Assembly (NCBI RefSeq): GCF_014650675.1 | Contig: NZ_BMVK01000006.1 | Location: forward strand, 310,001 to 374,000 | Reading direction: 5' to 3' | DNA: 64,000 nt | DNA from: Streptomyces anulatus | GTDB taxonomy: Bacteria > Actinomycetota > Actinomycetes > Streptomycetales > Streptomycetaceae | Shown: piece by piece, positions 7,947-16,671 of the stretch | Numbering within the stretch: the first letter of the stretch is position 1 | Layout of the letters: the number at the start of each line of letters is the position of its first letter | Program-made: the position numbers and the translations under genes | The notes under the pieces: generated by a model | Told to the model about the DNA's origin: nothing | What the model saw: only the letters and a program-made list of their open reading frames with translations | Databases searched by the model: none

Positions 7947-9557
7947 ATGACCACCCTGCAGAGCGTTCCCGCCCTCGGAACGCACCCGGCCTCCGGCTCG
8001 CTGCCGAGCCGCGCCGAGACCCGGGAGCAGCTGTCCCGGGCCACGTACGACCTCCTGGTCATCGGCGGCGGCATCCTGGGCATCTCCACCGCCTGGCATG
8101 CCGCGCAGTCCGGGCTGCGGGTGGCTCTGGTGGACGCCGGCGACTTCGCCGGCGCCACCTCCTCCGCCTCCTCCAAGCTTCTCCACGGCGGTCTGCGCTA
8201 CCTCCAGACCGGTGCGGTCAAGCTGGTCGCGGAGAACCACTTCGAGCGCCGCGCGGTCTCCCGCGAGGTGGCCCCGCACCTGGCCAACCCGCTCACCTTC
8301 TACCTGCCGGTCTACAAGGGCGGCCCGCACGGCGCGGCCAAGCTCGGCGCGGGCGTCTTCGCCTACTCCGCGCTCTCCGCGTTCGGCGACGGCGTCGGCC
8401 ATGTGATCAGCCCGGCCAAGGCGCAGCGCGACGTCCCCGAGCTGCGCACCGACAACCTGAAGGCCGTCGCGGTCTACGGCGACGACCAGATGAACGACGC
8501 CCGTATGGCCCTGATGACGGTCCGCGCGGCCGTCGACGCGGGCGCGGTCGTCCTGAACCACGCGGCCGTCACCGGGCTGCGCTTCACCCGGGGCCGGGTC
8601 ACCGGCGCCGACCTGAAGGACAGCGCGGACGGCACCGAGTTCGGCGTCACCGCCCGGCTCGTGCTGAACGCCACCGGCCCCTGGGTCGACCACCTGCGGA
8701 AGATGGAGGACCCGAACGCGGCCCCCTCCATCCGGCTGTCCAAGGGCGCGCACCTGGTCCTCAAGCGGACCCGCCCGTGGCGGGCGGCGCTGGCCACCCC
8801 GATCGACAAGTACCGGATCACGTTCGCCCTGCCGTGGGAGGACATGCTGCTCCTCGGCACGACGGACGAGGAGTACGAGGGCGACCCGGCCGATGTCGCG
8901 GTGACCGAGGCGGACACCGCGCAGATCCTCGACGAGGCGGCGTTCTCGATCAAGGACCAGCAGCTGTCGCGCGATCTGATCACGTACTCCTTCGCGGGTC
9001 TGCGGGTGCTGCCCGGCGGCCCCGGCGACACGTCCAAGGCCAAGCGCGAGACGGTCGTGACGGAGGGCCGCGGCGGCATGCTGTCGGTCGCCGGCGGCAA
9101 GTGGACGACGTTCCGCCACATCGGCCGCACCGTGATGAACAAGCTGGCCGCCCTGCCGGGGCACCCGCTGGCCGAGGACATGGAGCCGATGAACCGGCTG
9201 CCGAGGAAGCTGCCGCTGCCCGGTATCGCCAACCCGAACGCGGTGGCGCACCGGCTGCTGATCGACGGCGGGACGCCCGGCCCCCGGATGGCGCCGGACA
9301 CCGCCCGGCACCTGGCCACGCACTACGGCTCGCTCGCCTTCGACATCGCCCGCCTGGCGAACGAGAGCCCGGAACTGGCCGAGCGCGTCCACCCGGACGC
9401 CCCGGAGATCTGGGCCCAGGTCGCCTACGCCCGGGACCACGAGTGGGCCGAGACGGCGGACGACGTGCTGCGCCGCCGGACCACGCTGACGATCCGGGGC
9501 CTGGCGACGGACGACGTCCGCGACGGCGTCGAGAAGCTGCTGGCCGACCGGGACTGA
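7947..9557 (+). CDS. glpD: Aerobic glycerol-3-phosphate dehydrogenase
   Basis: FAD-dependent, membrane-associated oxidation of glycerol-3-phosphate to dihydroxyacetone phosphate, passing electrons to quinone. The 536-residue protein has an N-terminal dinucleotide fold VIGGGILGISTAWHAAQSG, the GlpD-typical SSASSKLLHGGLRYLQTG, and a C-terminal helical domain common to this family (about residues 415-530). ATG 7947 has GAGGAG about 6 nt upstream. As the last gene of the glycerol operon it is followed by a strong hairpin terminator. Confidence 0.96.
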   Translation: MTTLQSVPALGTHPASGSLPSRAETREQLSRATYDLLVIGGGILGISTAWHAAQSGLRVALVDAGDFAGATSSASSKLLHGGLRYLQTGAVKLVAENHFERRAVSREVAPHLANPLTFYLPVYKGGPHGAAKLGAGVFAYSALSAFGDGVGHVISPAKAQRDVPELRTDNLKAVAVYGDDQMNDARMALMTVRAAVDAGAVVLNHAAVTGLRFTRGRVTGADLKDSADGTEFGVTARLVLNATGPWVDHLRKMEDPNAAPSIRLSKGAHLVLKRTRPWRAALATPIDKYRITFALPWEDMLLLGTTDEEYEGDPADVAVTEADTAQILDEAAFSIKDQQLSRDLITYSFAGLRVLPGGPGDTSKAKRETVVTEGRGGMLSVAGGKWTTFRHIGRTVMNKLAALPGHPLAEDMEPMNRLPRKLPLPGIANPNAVAHRLLIDGGTPGPRMAPDTARHLATHYGSLAFDIARLANESPELAERVHPDAPEIWAQVAYARDHEWAETADDVLRRRTTLTIRGLATDDVRDGVEKLLADRD

Positions 9558-9590
9558 CCCGTTCCCCACGGGTCCGCCGTGGACGAGCGA

Positions 9591-9621
9591 CGGGGGCGGC
9601 TTCCCGCGGGAGCCGCCCCCG
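9591..9621 (+). terminator. Terminator of the glpFKD operon
   Basis: Perfect 11-bp stem CGGGGGCGGCT / AGCCGCCCCCG with a 9-nt loop, 34 nt after the glpD stop. Confidence 0.85.
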
Positions 9622-9700
9622 TCGGCGTGCGCGAGCTCCCCGGCGCACGCGCCACACTCCCGCCATACGCCCGCAACGTGCCGCAGGGACAGTGGAGTTC

Positions 9701-10759
9701 ATGAGATTCTCCGTGCTCTCCCTGATCGGCCACGAGCCGCACCCGCTCACCGGTGAACTCCTCCCGGCCGCCGACCGGTTCGAGGAAGTGATCGACACGG
9801 CCGCGGTGGCGGAGCGGCTCGGCTTCGACGCCTACTCCGTCGGCGAACGGCACGCCGGGGCCTTCCTCTCCTCCAGTCCGAACGTGGTGCTGGGCGCGAT
9901 CGCGGCCCGTACGAGCACCATCCGGCTGCTCACCGGGGTGACCGTGGTCGCGATCCTCGACCCGGTCCGGGTGGCGGAGGACTTCGCGACGCTCGACCAG
10001 ATATCCCGGGGCCGGCTCGAACTGGTCATCGGCAAGGGCGCGGAGGCGGGCCACTTCGACCTGTTCGGGCTCGACGAGGCACGGCAGTGGGACCTCCAGA
10101 AGGAGAAGTACGAGCTGCTGCGGAGGCTGTGGAGCGAGGAGGGCGTCGACTGGGAGGGCGAGTTCCGGCCGCCGTTGAAGAACGTGACGACGGTGCCGCG
10201 CCCGTACGCGGGCGTGCCGCGCGTCTGGCACGGCTCGGCGACCAGCCTCAACTCCCCCGAGCTGGCGGCCAAGCACGGCGATCCGCTGTTCACCGCGAAC
10301 GCCATCCAGCCGCGCGAGGCGTACGCCAGGCTCATCGCCCACTACCGGGAGCGGTTCGAGGCGTACGGGCACGATCCCGCGGACGCCGAGGTGGCGGCAG
10401 GATCGGGCGGACTGCTCATCGCCGACAGCTCGCAGGCTGCGGTGGCGCGGTACAAGGACCTGTACGAGGCGCGGGTGCGGCAGACCTTCAAACCGCATCT
10501 GGCGGGCAAGGCCGGCTACAACACGCCGTTCCGCACGATCGAGGAGGCGATCGAGGGCGGCCCGCAGCTGATCGGCAGCCCGCAGCAGATCATCGACAAG
10601 ATCCTCGGCTGGCACGAGGTCTACCGCCACGACCTCCAGTCGATCACCGTGGACGGTTTCGGGCTGGACCGGCCCGAGCAGTTGGAGACGCTCCAGCGGT
10701 TCGCGGAGGAGATCGCGCCGGTGGTGCGGCGGGAGGCGCCGTCCCCGCGACGGCGCTGA
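9701..10759 (+). CDS. Luciferase-like (LLM class) flavin-dependent oxidoreductase
   Basis: A 352-residue protein of the bacterial luciferase-like superfamily, expected to use reduced FMN or F420 in a TIM-barrel fold. Typical segments are AERLGFDAYSVGERH near residue 40, the ARTSTIRLLTGV strand region, LDQISRGRLELVIGKG near residue 105, and a C-terminal GSPQQIIDKILG that usually lines the cofactor phosphate site. ATG 9701 has GGAG about 7 nt upstream. It stands alone between the glycerol terminator and the PAC2 gene. The substrate is unknown; FMN versus F420 cannot be settled here. Confidence 0.85.
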   Translation: MRFSVLSLIGHEPHPLTGELLPAADRFEEVIDTAAVAERLGFDAYSVGERHAGAFLSSSPNVVLGAIAARTSTIRLLTGVTVVAILDPVRVAEDFATLDQISRGRLELVIGKGAEAGHFDLFGLDEARQWDLQKEKYELLRRLWSEEGVDWEGEFRPPLKNVTTVPRPYAGVPRVWHGSATSLNSPELAAKHGDPLFTANAIQPREAYARLIAHYRERFEAYGHDPADAEVAAGSGGLLIADSSQAAVARYKDLYEARVRQTFKPHLAGKAGYNTPFRTIEEAIEGGPQLIGSPQQIIDKILGWHEVYRHDLQSITVDGFGLDRPEQLETLQRFAEEIAPVVRREAPSPRRR

Positions 10760-10806
10760 CGCGGAGCCGGCTCGCCGCGCTACCGGCGCGGAGCGGCCGG
10801 CCGCCG

Positions 10807-10875
10807 TGTCGTGGGGCGTGACGCACCGATGTCGTGGGGGCATGACGCACCGAGTCGGGGGGCATGATGCACTGA
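10807..10875 (+). repeat. Three imperfect 22-24 bp tandem repeats
   Basis: Units at 10807-10829, 10830-10853 and 10854-10875 share the pattern GTCG-G-run-(G/A)TGA(C/T)GCAC(C/T)GA. They occupy the gap between the oxidoreductase and the PAC2 gene, about 120 nt upstream of the latter. They could be iterated protein-binding sites; no function is evident. Confidence 0.7.
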
Positions 10876-10996
10876 TCCGCCCGATGATCCACTCGCGGTG
10901 GCAGGGTTCACCCGGCCGTGCAAGAGGGCTGCGGCAGGGGGCCCCGGAAGCCGTAAGGTTGCTCCGTACGTATGGAGACATCGGAAGGAGGCCCGG

Positions 10997-12049
10997 GTGA
11001 TCGAGCTCGAGTCGGTGCCCGAGCTGATCGACCCGGTCATGGTGGCCGCGTTCGAAGGCTGGAACGACGCCGGGGACGCCGCCTCCACAGCGGTCGGTCA
11101 TCTGGACCGGGAGTGGAAGGGCGAGGTGTTCGCGGCGCTGGACGCCGAGGACTACTACGACTTCCAGGTCAACCGGCCCACGGTGTGGCTGGACGGCGGG
11201 ACGCGGAAGATCACCTGGCCGACGACGCGGCTGTCCGTGGTGCGGGTCGGCGGGGAGAAGCCGCGGGACCTGGTCCTGGTGCGCGGCATCGAACCGTCGA
11301 TGCGCTGGCGGTCGTTCTGCAACGAGATCCTGGGCTTCGCCCATGAGCTGGGCGTCGAAATGGTCGTCATCCTGGGCGCGTTGCTCGGCGACACCCCGCA
11401 CACCCGGCCGGTGCCGGTGAGCGGGGTCACCTCGGACGCGGATCTGGCGCGGACGATGGACCTGGAGGAGACGCGGTACGAGGGCCCCACGGGCATCGTC
11501 GGGGTCCTCCAGGAGGCGTGCACGCACGCCGGGGTGCCCGCGGTCAGCCTGTGGGCGGCGGTCCCGCACTATGTGTCGCAGCCGCCGAACCCCAAGGCGA
11601 CGCTGGCCCTGCTGAACCGTCTTGAGGACCTGATCGGGCTGCGCATCCCGCTGGGCGAACTGCCCGAGGACGCACGGGCCTGGCAGCTCGGTGTGGACCA
11701 GTTGGCCTCGGAGGACAGCGAGGTCGCCGAGTACGTGCAGACGCTGGAGGAGGCGCGGGACACCGCGGAGCTTCCCGAGGCGTCCGGCGAGGCAATCGCC
11801 CGGGAGTTCGAGCGCTATCTGCGCCGGCGGGACGGCGGCCCCGGGCAGGGGCCGGGCGGTCATGCGACGGAGAGCGGGGACGTGCCGTATCTGCGCGATC
11901 CCGCCGGCGGCCGCACCCGCCCTCCGAAGCCGCCGCGTCCGGAGACGGGGCGGGGCAAGGCCCCCGACGACAAGGGGGCCAAGGGTCCTGACGAAGCGCC
12001 GGGGGACGACCCCGGCGAAGGCTCCGGGGACACTCCCGACCAGGGCTGA
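10997..12049 (+). CDS. PAC2-family protein
   Basis: A 350-residue member of the PAC2 family, named after a proteasome assembly chaperone and widespread in actinobacteria near proteasome-bearing lineages. The PAC2 domain covers about residues 1-255 (VIELESVPELIDPVMVAAFEGWNDAG, then VRGIEPSMRWRSFCNEIL and SLWAAVPHYVSQPPNPKA). The last 80 residues are a low-complexity Pro/Gly/Asp/Lys-rich tail, likely disordered. GTG 10997 was chosen because a near-perfect GGAAGGAGG ribosome site ends 5 nt upstream. It is a single-gene unit closed by a strong terminator. Whether it has anything to do with the proteasome is not shown by the sequence. Confidence 0.88.
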   Translation: MIELESVPELIDPVMVAAFEGWNDAGDAASTAVGHLDREWKGEVFAALDAEDYYDFQVNRPTVWLDGGTRKITWPTTRLSVVRVGGEKPRDLVLVRGIEPSMRWRSFCNEILGFAHELGVEMVVILGALLGDTPHTRPVPVSGVTSDADLARTMDLEETRYEGPTGIVGVLQEACTHAGVPAVSLWAAVPHYVSQPPNPKATLALLNRLEDLIGLRIPLGELPEDARAWQLGVDQLASEDSEVAEYVQTLEEARDTAELPEASGEAIAREFERYLRRRDGGPGQGPGGHATESGDVPYLRDPAGGRTRPPKPPRPETGRGKAPDDKGAKGPDEAPGDDPGEGSGDTPDQG

Positions 12050-12070
12050 CCGCACGACGGGAGCGAACCG

Positions 12071-12109
12071 CGGGGCGCCGCACGGGAGACGATCCCGTGC
12101 GGCGCCCCG
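12071..12109. terminator. Bidirectional terminator between PAC2 and GH31 genes
   Basis: A perfect 17-bp stem (12071-12087 with 12093-12109) and a 5-nt loop, between two convergent genes. Confidence 0.9.
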
Positions 12110-12129
12110 TTGGTGTGTCCGGGTACGGC

Positions 12130-15100
12130 TCAGGCGCAGTGGAACCTCGCCGCGGCCCAGTCGCCATGGTCCCCCGTCTTGGACCCGTTGGTGTCGGTGA
12201 CCTTCAGCCGCACCTGGCGTACGCCGTCGAGCTTCACGTCCACCGGCAGGGTCGCCGATGCGCCGGTCAGCTTCGGAGAGGTCCACAGCACCTTGCCGTC
12301 GCCCTCCACGGAGAACGCGACCTCCCCGTAGCCGTTGATCTCGTCGTCGATCCCGACATCGGCGGTGAACGCGGTGCAGCGGCCGCCGAGATGGATGGCG
12401 ATGCCGGAGTCCGCGTGGGTGCCGATGCCCTTCTCGTACGTCGTTCCCGCGAGCGTCAGCGTCTTCCCGTCGCTCGCGCCCGACTCCCCGTTGGACCGGT
12501 CGCGTTCGGCCGGGCCGTAGCCGTTGGTCTCGGAGAGCCAGACGAGGTCGCTCGCCCAGGCCTCCCCCTCGGGCGGCGGGGGCATGACGGAGACCGCGAG
12601 CCGCTGCTGACTCGTGCGGTCGTCGCCGGCGGCCCGGTAGCGGGCGAGGGCCGTCAGCGTGGTCTCGCGCACCCCGGCGTCCCCGGCGGGGGTGACCGCC
12701 ACCTCGACCCGGCGGGTGGCGCCCGCCGGGATCCGCCCGGGGACCTTCGCCGTGACGGCCTTCCAGCCCTCGGGGACCCGGAGGGAGACCGTGGTGTCGG
12801 TGAGGGCGGAGCTGCCCGCCGTCACGTCGACCTGGACCGTGCCGGGCGTGCCCGCTCCGGCCTCCTGGCCCGTGGGGGCGGTGAGGGAGGCGGCCGCCGA
12901 GGCCTTCTTGCCGCCGACTGCGCTGGTGCCCAGCAGCTTCACCGTGAACTTCTCGGCGGTGCTCAGGGGCGCGGTCCTCACGTGCACCACGCCGCCCCGG
13001 TCGTCGCGGTCGTACCACCAGCCCTGCCGGGCCTTCTCGTACGCGCTCTTCGAGGTGAGGCGGGGCAGCGTCCGGTCCAGCTTCACCTCGCGCGGCTCGG
13101 AGCCGGTGTGGACGGTGAACTCGTAGGGCCGCTCGGTCTGCTGGCCGGTGAAGCTCCCCCGGCTCGCGTTGATCGTGACGGAGACGTCGCCGGCGCCGCG
13201 CTCGGGGGCCCGGACGTCGGCGCGCTGGGTGGCGTACGCGCCGTCCCGGTGCTGCCGGGTGACGCCGTCGTCCTCGTACAGGGTGAAGGAGGTGTCGCCC
13301 TGCGGGTAGACGTCCCAGGCCAGCGGGGAGTCGGCGGTGCGGTCGCGGTAGGAGCGGATGCCCGGCCACATCGGGACGGCCGCGCCCGCCTTCACGAAGA
13401 GCGGCAGGGTGTCGAGCGGGGCGTTGTAGGTGTCGATGGTGGTGGGGCCCTCGTAGGTGCGGCCGCTCCAGTAGTCGATCCAGGTGCCCTCGGGGAGGTA
13501 GATGTCCTTGCGCTCGGTGGTGTCCTGGTAGACGGGTGCGACGAGGAAATGCTCGCCGGAGAGGAATTCGTACTTCGCGGCCTCCGTCGACGCCTTCGGG
13601 TCGTCCGGGTATTCGAGGACCAGCGGGCGGACCATGCCGACGCCGGTCTTGGTGGCCTCGTGGGCGTAGGAGTACTGGTAGGGGAGCAGCGACTCCTTGA
13701 GCTTGAGGTAGTCGCGGTTGATCGAGGTGTACGGCTCCCCGTGGCGCCAGGGCTGCTTGTCCGTGGCGGCCCAGCCGTCCATGGTCATCGTGGTGCCGAG
13801 GAACATCTTCCACTGGAGGTCGCGGGTGTACGTCTTGGCGCTGCCGCCGAAGATCCCGTCGACGTCACCGGTGGTGTAGGCGAGGCCGGACATCGTGGCG
13901 CCCGCGTAGGTGGGGATCTGCCAGCGGATGTACTCCCAGGTGCCGGACTGGTCGCCGGACCACTGGACTCCGCAGCGCTGCGCGCCCGCCCAGCTCTCGG
14001 GGGCCCAGGTGAATCCTCGGGCGTCGCTGTTGTCCTCGATGCCCCGGTAGGCGTCCTTGCAGCCGTCGAGGGCGAACTTGTAGCCCTCGCCGACCCAGGC
14101 GACGTCCAGTTTGGCGACCCGCTGTCCGGCCTTCACCTGGGCGGCGAGGTTCTCGATGCCGTCCTCGGTCCACAGCCCCAGTGCCATGTTGCGGTCCTTC
14201 AGTCCCTGGGCGGTCTCCTCCAGGTCCTCGTAGCCGCAGCCGTAGCCGTCGTTGACGAGCATCCAGCCGTTGGGCATGTCGTTCTCGACGTAGCCGTCGG
14301 CGACCTTCAGCGAGTCCAGGGTGCGGCGCTCGCCCCGGTTGGCGTTGTGGAGGTAGCAGTCGGCGTCGCCGATCTCCATGCCGTAGACGGGCGGCAGGAA
14401 GGGCTTGCCGGTGAGGTCGGTGTACTGGCCGATGACGTCCTTGGCGGCGTCGGTCCCCTCGCCCGCGAAGTAGTAGGCGTCGAAGCGCTGTTCCTTCGCG
14501 CCGGTGGTCACCGGGTCGGTGAACGCGTAGGTGTTGGGCGCGTAGGTGTTGCGGAAGACCCCGTAGCCGGCCGAGGAGAGGTAGAACGGGACGGAGTTGG
14601 GGTGGCCGCCGTCGTCCCAGTTGTAGTCGACGGCGACCTCGACGGTCTTGTCACGGTGGGAGGTGTTGCCTCGGCCGTTCTGCATCCCGGCCCCGTAGAA
14701 CTGCTCCCCCGCTCCCCGGGCGAGCGTCTGGACGGTCTGCTCGCCGGTCCAGCTCAGGCCCTTCGCCTCGGACCAGACGCGGCTGCCGTCCGCCCGGTGC
14801 AGGGCGAAGCGCAGCGGCTTCTTGTAGGCCCGCAGGGTGACCTCGCCGGTCGACAGGTCGTAGCGGTCGCCGCGGTCCTTCCATCGGGTGCGGGGCGGCT
14901 CGCCCTGCGGCAGGACGATGTCGTCGCCGGTGGGATCGGTGAATTTCCCGTCGGGGGCGAGCTCGATGCGGAAGGTCTCCTCCGATACGAAGCTGACCCG
15001 GGCCTCGGCCTGTCCGGCGGTCAGCCGGTACACCGCCCCGTCCGCACCGAATCCGGTCACGTTCCCGACCGTGGTGGTCTCCGTGCTCGCCGGCGGGGCC

Positions 15101-15195
15101 TCGTCGGCGTGGGCCCCGCCTGGCCCCGCGAGGACCGCCGACAGCCCGAGCAGCGCAGCAACCGCTGCCACTCTCATGCGCGTTAATGTTTGCAT
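12130..15195 (-). CDS. Secreted GH31 glycoside hydrolase with NPCBM domain
   Basis: A 1021-residue exported alpha-glycosidase. Order: signal peptide (1-30, cut near AHA-DEAPP), GH31 N-terminal beta domain, catalytic barrel (about 250-590), proximal beta domain, an NEW3-like domain (about 750-860) and a C-terminal NPCBM carbohydrate-binding domain (881-1021). Asp364 in KLDVAWVG fits the nucleophile and Asp415 in QWSGDQSGTW the acid/base. Its specificity (alpha-glucosidase, isomaltosidase or galactosidase type) cannot be fixed. With ATG 15195 codon 4 is TTA, which would make translation depend on the bldA tRNA; an in-frame ATG at 15177 would avoid it. Neither start has a strong ribosome site. 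Single gene, convergent with PAC2. Confidence 0.9.
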   Translation of the reverse strand: MQTLTRMRVAAVAALLGLSAVLAGPGGAHADEAPPASTETTTVGNVTGFGADGAVYRLTAGQAEARVSFVSEETFRIELAPDGKFTDPTGDDIVLPQGEPPRTRWKDRGDRYDLSTGEVTLRAYKKPLRFALHRADGSRVWSEAKGLSWTGEQTVQTLARGAGEQFYGAGMQNGRGNTSHRDKTVEVAVDYNWDDGGHPNSVPFYLSSAGYGVFRNTYAPNTYAFTDPVTTGAKEQRFDAYYFAGEGTDAAKDVIGQYTDLTGKPFLPPVYGMEIGDADCYLHNANRGERRTLDSLKVADGYVENDMPNGWMLVNDGYGCGYEDLEETAQGLKDRNMALGLWTEDGIENLAAQVKAGQRVAKLDVAWVGEGYKFALDGCKDAYRGIEDNSDARGFTWAPESWAGAQRCGVQWSGDQSGTWEYIRWQIPTYAGATMSGLAYTTGDVDGIFGGSAKTYTRDLQWKMFLGTTMTMDGWAATDKQPWRHGEPYTSINRDYLKLKESLLPYQYSYAHEATKTGVGMVRPLVLEYPDDPKASTEAAKYEFLSGEHFLVAPVYQDTTERKDIYLPEGTWIDYWSGRTYEGPTTIDTYNAPLDTLPLFVKAGAAVPMWPGIRSYRDRTADSPLAWDVYPQGDTSFTLYEDDGVTRQHRDGAYATQRADVRAPERGAGDVSVTINASRGSFTGQQTERPYEFTVHTGSEPREVKLDRTLPRLTSKSAYEKARQGWWYDRDDRGGVVHVRTAPLSTAEKFTVKLLGTSAVGGKKASAAASLTAPTGQEAGAGTPGTVQVDVTAGSSALTDTTVSLRVPEGWKAVTAKVPGRIPAGATRRVEVAVTPAGDAGVRETTLTALARYRAAGDDRTSQQRLAVSVMPPPPEGEAWASDLVWLSETNGYGPAERDRSNGESGASDGKTLTLAGTTYEKGIGTHADSGIAIHLGGRCTAFTADVGIDDEINGYGEVAFSVEGDGKVLWTSPKLTGASATLPVDVKLDGVRQVRLKVTDTNGSKTGDHGDWAAARFHCA

Positions 15196-15235
15196 AGTGA
15201 GCTTTTAGCGCAACTTCGAGCACGTGACCATGGAC

Positions 15236-15280
15236 AAAAAGGAACCGGCCCCGAACTTCGTGGAGAAGTCCGGGACCGGT
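15236..15280 (-). terminator. Intrinsic terminator of mshC
   Basis: A 16-bp stem (15244-15259 with 15265-15280, two G-U pairs, 5-nt loop). In the mshC direction it is followed by TTCCTTTTTG, a T-run that is unusual for this genome and makes this a classical terminator. Confidence 0.88.
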
Positions 15281-15319
15281 CCGGATGATCGGATCGGACG
15301 GCGGAAGCCGCGCTCCGTC

Positions 15320-16549
15320 CTACAGTGCGACCCCCAGCAGGGCGTCGACCGTACGCGAGACGACGCCGGGCGCACCCTCGTCCGTGCCGCCCTCCGCACC
15401 CTGGAGCGCGGCCCAGCGGTCCACCGCGGCGAGCGCCGAAGGGCTGTCCAGGTCGTCCGCGAGGGCCTCACGGACCTCCTCGACCAGCGCGTCGGCGGAC
15501 GGCCCGTCGGGGCGCGAGACGGCGGCCCGCCAGCGCGCGAGGCGCTCGACGGCGTCGGCCAGCACCTGGTCGGTCCACTCCCAGTCGGAGCGGTAGTGGC
15601 GGGAGAGCAGGGCGAGCCGGAGGGCCGCCGGGTCCACGCCGTCGCGGCGCAGCGTCGAGACGAAGACCAGGTTGCCGCGCGATTTGGACATCTTCTCGCC
15701 GTCCAGGCCGACCATTCCGGCGTGGACGTACGCCTTGGCGAACGGGTGCTCGCCGGTCAGCGCCTGGGCGTGGGAGGCGCCCATCTCGTGGTGCGGGAAG
15801 GCGAGGTCGGAGCCGCCGCCCTGGATGTCGAAGCCCATGCCGAGGTGGTCGAGCGCGATGGCGACGCATTCGATGTGCCACCCCGGGCGGCCCTCGCCCA
15901 GGGAGGCCCCGTCCCAGCTCGGCTCGCCCGGACGGGCGGCCATCCAGAGCATCGGGTCGAGGGGGTTCTTCTTGCCGGGGCGCTCCGGGTCGCCGCCGCG
16001 CTCGGCGGAGAGCAGCCGCATCGCCTCGGCGTCGAGGCCGGAGACCTCGCCGAAGTGCGGGTCGACGTCGACGGAGAAGTAGACGTCGCCGTCCAGGTCG
16101 TAGGCGGCGCCCGCGTCCCGGAGGCGTTCGACGAGGGGCACGATGCCCGGTATCGCCTCGACCGCACCGATGTAGTGCTGCGGGGGCAGCATCCGCAGGG
16201 CGGTCATGTCCTCGCGGAAGAGCGCCGTCTCGCGCTCCGCGAGCTCGGTCCAGTCCTGACCGTCGCGCACGGCCCGCTCCAGCAGCGGATCGTCCACGTC
16301 GGTCACGTTCTGGACATAGTGAACCTGCCGCTTGGTGTCGAGCCACACGCGCTGAACGAGGTCGAACGCGTTGTAGGTCGCCGCATGACCCATATGGGTC
16401 GCGTCGTACGGCGTGATGCCGCAGACATAGATGCGGGCGACGGGACCGGGGTCAAGGGTGATCCGTCCGCCGGTCGCGGTGTCGTGGATCCGAAGGTCGC
16501 GGCCCTTGCCAGGCAGGGCGGGGACCTCAGAAGCGGGCCAGGCATGCAT
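15320..16549 (-). CDS. mshC: Mycothiol ligase MshC (cysteine:GlcN-Ins ligase)
   Basis: Joins cysteine to 1-D-myo-inosityl-2-amino-2-deoxy-alpha-D-glucopyranoside with ATP, a late step of mycothiol synthesis. The 409-residue protein is a class-I cysteinyl-tRNA-synthetase homologue. Visible are ITPYDATHMGHAATY (HIGH-type motif), GWHIECVAIA (zinc-site region), FPHHEMGASHA and EKMSKSRGN (KMSKS loop). It lacks the long tRNA anticodon-binding C-terminus of CysS, and MHAWPASEVPALPGKG at the start is typical of MshC. ATG 16549 was chosen on that basis; the frame opens 51 codons earlier. Upstream in the same direction are a kinase-like gene, DUF3090 and a phosphatase, a grouping conserved among actinobacteria. 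Confidence 0.94.
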   Translation of the reverse strand: MHAWPASEVPALPGKGRDLRIHDTATGGRITLDPGPVARIYVCGITPYDATHMGHAATYNAFDLVQRVWLDTKRQVHYVQNVTDVDDPLLERAVRDGQDWTELAERETALFREDMTALRMLPPQHYIGAVEAIPGIVPLVERLRDAGAAYDLDGDVYFSVDVDPHFGEVSGLDAEAMRLLSAERGGDPERPGKKNPLDPMLWMAARPGEPSWDGASLGEGRPGWHIECVAIALDHLGMGFDIQGGGSDLAFPHHEMGASHAQALTGEHPFAKAYVHAGMVGLDGEKMSKSRGNLVFVSTLRRDGVDPAALRLALLSRHYRSDWEWTDQVLADAVERLARWRAAVSRPDGPSADALVEEVREALADDLDSPSALAAVDRWAALQGAEGGTDEGAPGVVSRTVDALLGVAL

Positions 16550-16671
16550 GTCATGAGCGTAACCGGACGATGCTTCCGGATACGAACCGGCTCCGGAAAC
16601 CTGTCCGAAGAGGCCCTCTTGCGTGAAACCTCTGGCGGGCGGTAGAAGCCGACCCCGGCGCGGAGGACCTC

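Noticed and set aside
12097..15186. A 1029-codon plus-strand frame opposite the GH31 gene
   Set aside because: The GH31 frame has a signal peptide, catalytic motifs and domain order; the antisense frame has none.
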